Assembly: GCA_934675735.1 (NCBI GenBank)
Contig: CAKURR010000037.1
Coordinates: 1-6,616 of the forward strand
Length of the DNA stretch: 6,616 nucleotides
From: an uncultured Clostridia bacterium
GTDB lineage: Bacteria > Bacillota > Clostridia > Christensenellales > Aristaeellaceae
Direction: 5' to 3'
The translations under genes and the position numbers were made by a program. Shown in pieces: positions 6,021 to 6,616 of the stretch (its first letter is position 1; every line of letters begins with the position of its first letter). The notes beneath the pieces were generated by a model. The model searched no databases. It was given only the letters and a program-made list of their open reading frames with translations, and had not been told where the DNA came from.

Positions 6021-6304
6021 CGTTTCACAGCCGGCTTCGGTCGGCACCAAATGCGATGATGGGAATCAGCGCGCAAGGGCGTCCTCAGAGAGTCGGCGGT
6101 GCGGTGCGAGCCGATGGGCCGAAGCGCGGCTTTTCTCCTCCCGGAGCTTCGCGGGCGAAAGCAGTAACCCGCGACGGCCCAGCCCCGTGACAGGCTTTGG
6201 CTTATTGGCCGCTGAGGGCCGCCCTTTGGGCGGCTGAATCAGGGTGGTACCGCGCTTTCGGGCGCCCCTGTGCATGATCGCCATGCGTGCAGGGGCGCTT
6301 TTTT
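6021..6304 (+). ncRNA. T-box riboswitch, leucine-specific (leuS leader)
   Basis: A cis-acting leader that senses uncharged tRNA-Leu and lets transcription continue into leuS. A 6-bp hairpin with a TTCG loop (6030-6045) precedes Stem I. Stem I shows GCGATGATGGGAATCAG (6053-6069), the AGAGAG bulge (6087-6092) and an apical stem TCGGC/GCCGA (6093-6114) with GGTGCGGTGCGA in its loop. The specifier is read as CTC (Leu) at 6135-6137, six bases before GAGC, by analogy with the spacing in the glyQS leader of Bacillus subtilis. A GCGGG/CCCGC stem (6151-6172) follows, then Stem III GCCGCCC-TTT-GGGCGGC (6218-6234) and the T-box AGGGTGGTACCGCG (6241-6254). The variable base of its TGGN (T at 6248) would pair with A73 of tRNA-Leu. 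Specifier, discriminator and downstream gene all agree. Confidence 0.95.
6262..6304 (+). terminator. T-box attenuator terminator
   Basis: GCGCCCCTG (6262-6270) pairs perfectly with CAGGGGCGC (6290-6298). Inside, GCATG pairs with CATGC around an ATCGC loop, and TTTTTT follows at 6299-6304. The 5' arm is also needed to pair with CAGGG at the start of the T-box (6240-6244), so terminator and antiterminator exclude each other, as expected for transcription attenuation. Confidence 0.93.
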
Positions 6305-6319
6305 CGTGCTTGAAAACGG

Positions 6320-6394
6320 TGCAGTTTGGCCACGCGTGGAAAACCATTTTTTTCCGCCGACTATGGCGGAAGTGTTTGCGGCATCAGGCCGCAA
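6320..6394 (+). other. Second structured segment between T-box terminator and leuS
   Basis: Three further elements fill the space before leuS. A GTTT...AAAC stem around CCACGCGTGG (6324-6344) is followed by seven T at 6347-6353, which resembles a weak second terminator. A perfect 7-bp hairpin TTCCGCC-GACTAT-GGCGGAA lies at 6352-6371. Another perfect 7-bp hairpin TTGCGGC-ATCAG-GCCGCAA lies at 6376-6394; its 3' arm includes the first two bases of the leuS ribosome binding site AAGGAGG (6393-6399). No open reading frame of note is present. These structures may tune leuS read-through or translation; that is inference. Confidence 0.5.
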
Positions 6395-6407
6395 GGAGGA
6401 AGAAACC

Positions 6408-6616
6408 ATGAGTAAAGCCTACAATCCCGATGAGATTGAGCTGAAATGGCAAAAGAAGTGGGAAGAGGCCCATTGCTTTGAGGCGGAAGCCAGCCATGAA
6501 AAGCCGAAATTCTACGCGCTGATCGAGTTCCCGTATCCCTCCGGCGCGGGCCTGCACGTCGGCCATCCGCGCAGCAACACGGCGATGGATATCATCGCCC
6601 GCAAGCGCCGCATGGA
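6408..6616 (+). CDS. leuS: Leucyl-tRNA synthetase, N-terminal fragment (cut by window edge)
   Basis: Only the first 69 codons are present. The product is a cytosolic class I aminoacyl-tRNA synthetase that attaches leucine to tRNA-Leu. The start MSKAYNPDEIELKWQKKWEE and the following KPKFYALIEFPYPSGAGLHV match the LeuS N-terminus. HVGH at residues 50-53 is the class I HIGH motif of the Rossmann-fold catalytic domain. HPRSNTAMDIIARKRRM is the variant seen in clostridial LeuS. The ATG at 6408 follows AAGGAGG (6393-6399) with 8-nt spacing. The upstream leucine T-box independently supports the assignment. The KMSKS motif, editing domain and C-terminus lie outside the window. Confidence 0.97.
   Translation, partial: MSKAYNPDEIELKWQKKWEEAHCFEAEASHEKPKFYALIEFPYPSGAGLHVGHPRSNTAMDIIARKRRM

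Overview
The window looks like chromosomal DNA from a fairly high-GC, low-redundancy Firmicutes genome, most likely a gut- or rumen-type clostridium. The support is a CIRCE heat-shock operator, a T-box leader ahead of leuS, AAGGAGG-type ribosome binding sites, and the clostridial flavour of HtpG (SNGCDAITKL) and of the LeuS N-terminus (HVGHPRSNTAMDIIARKRRM). No mobile element, CRISPR array or phage gene is visible. Taxonomy is inferred from these traits only.

Layout. The left third reads leftward: htpG (217-2091), an Hsp90-family chaperone, then a tRNA-Ser(CGA) gene (57-144) with its own near-perfect promoter and a strong intrinsic terminator at the left edge. htpG has a consensus promoter and a CIRCE element, but the CIRCE lies upstream of the -35 box rather than between promoter and gene. 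The rest reads rightward: two overlapping half-size chromate-transporter (CHR) genes (2413-3523); a membrane-bound c-di-GMP signalling protein with a degenerate GGDEF and an EAL domain (3734-5989), preceded by a leader with tandem perfect hairpins; and a T-box leader (about 6021-6304) controlling leuS, of which only the first 69 codons are present (6408 to the right edge).

How it fits together. These are separate transcription units rather than one pathway. Stress-responsive chaperone synthesis, anion transport, second-messenger turnover and leucyl-tRNA charging each have a recognisable promoter of their own (TTGACA-like / TATAAT-like, 17-18 bp spacing). The two CHR halves overlap and should act as a pair. 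The T-box is internally consistent: it has a CTC (Leu) specifier, a T in the UGGN position that would pair with A73 of tRNA-Leu, and a terminator that overlaps the antiterminator.

The points most worth a second look are regulatory: the displaced CIRCE, the possible RBS-switching leader of the GGDEF/EAL gene, the extra hairpins between the T-box terminator and leuS, and the altered loop-6 motif in an otherwise complete EAL active site. I did not find a clearly new multi-gene system.
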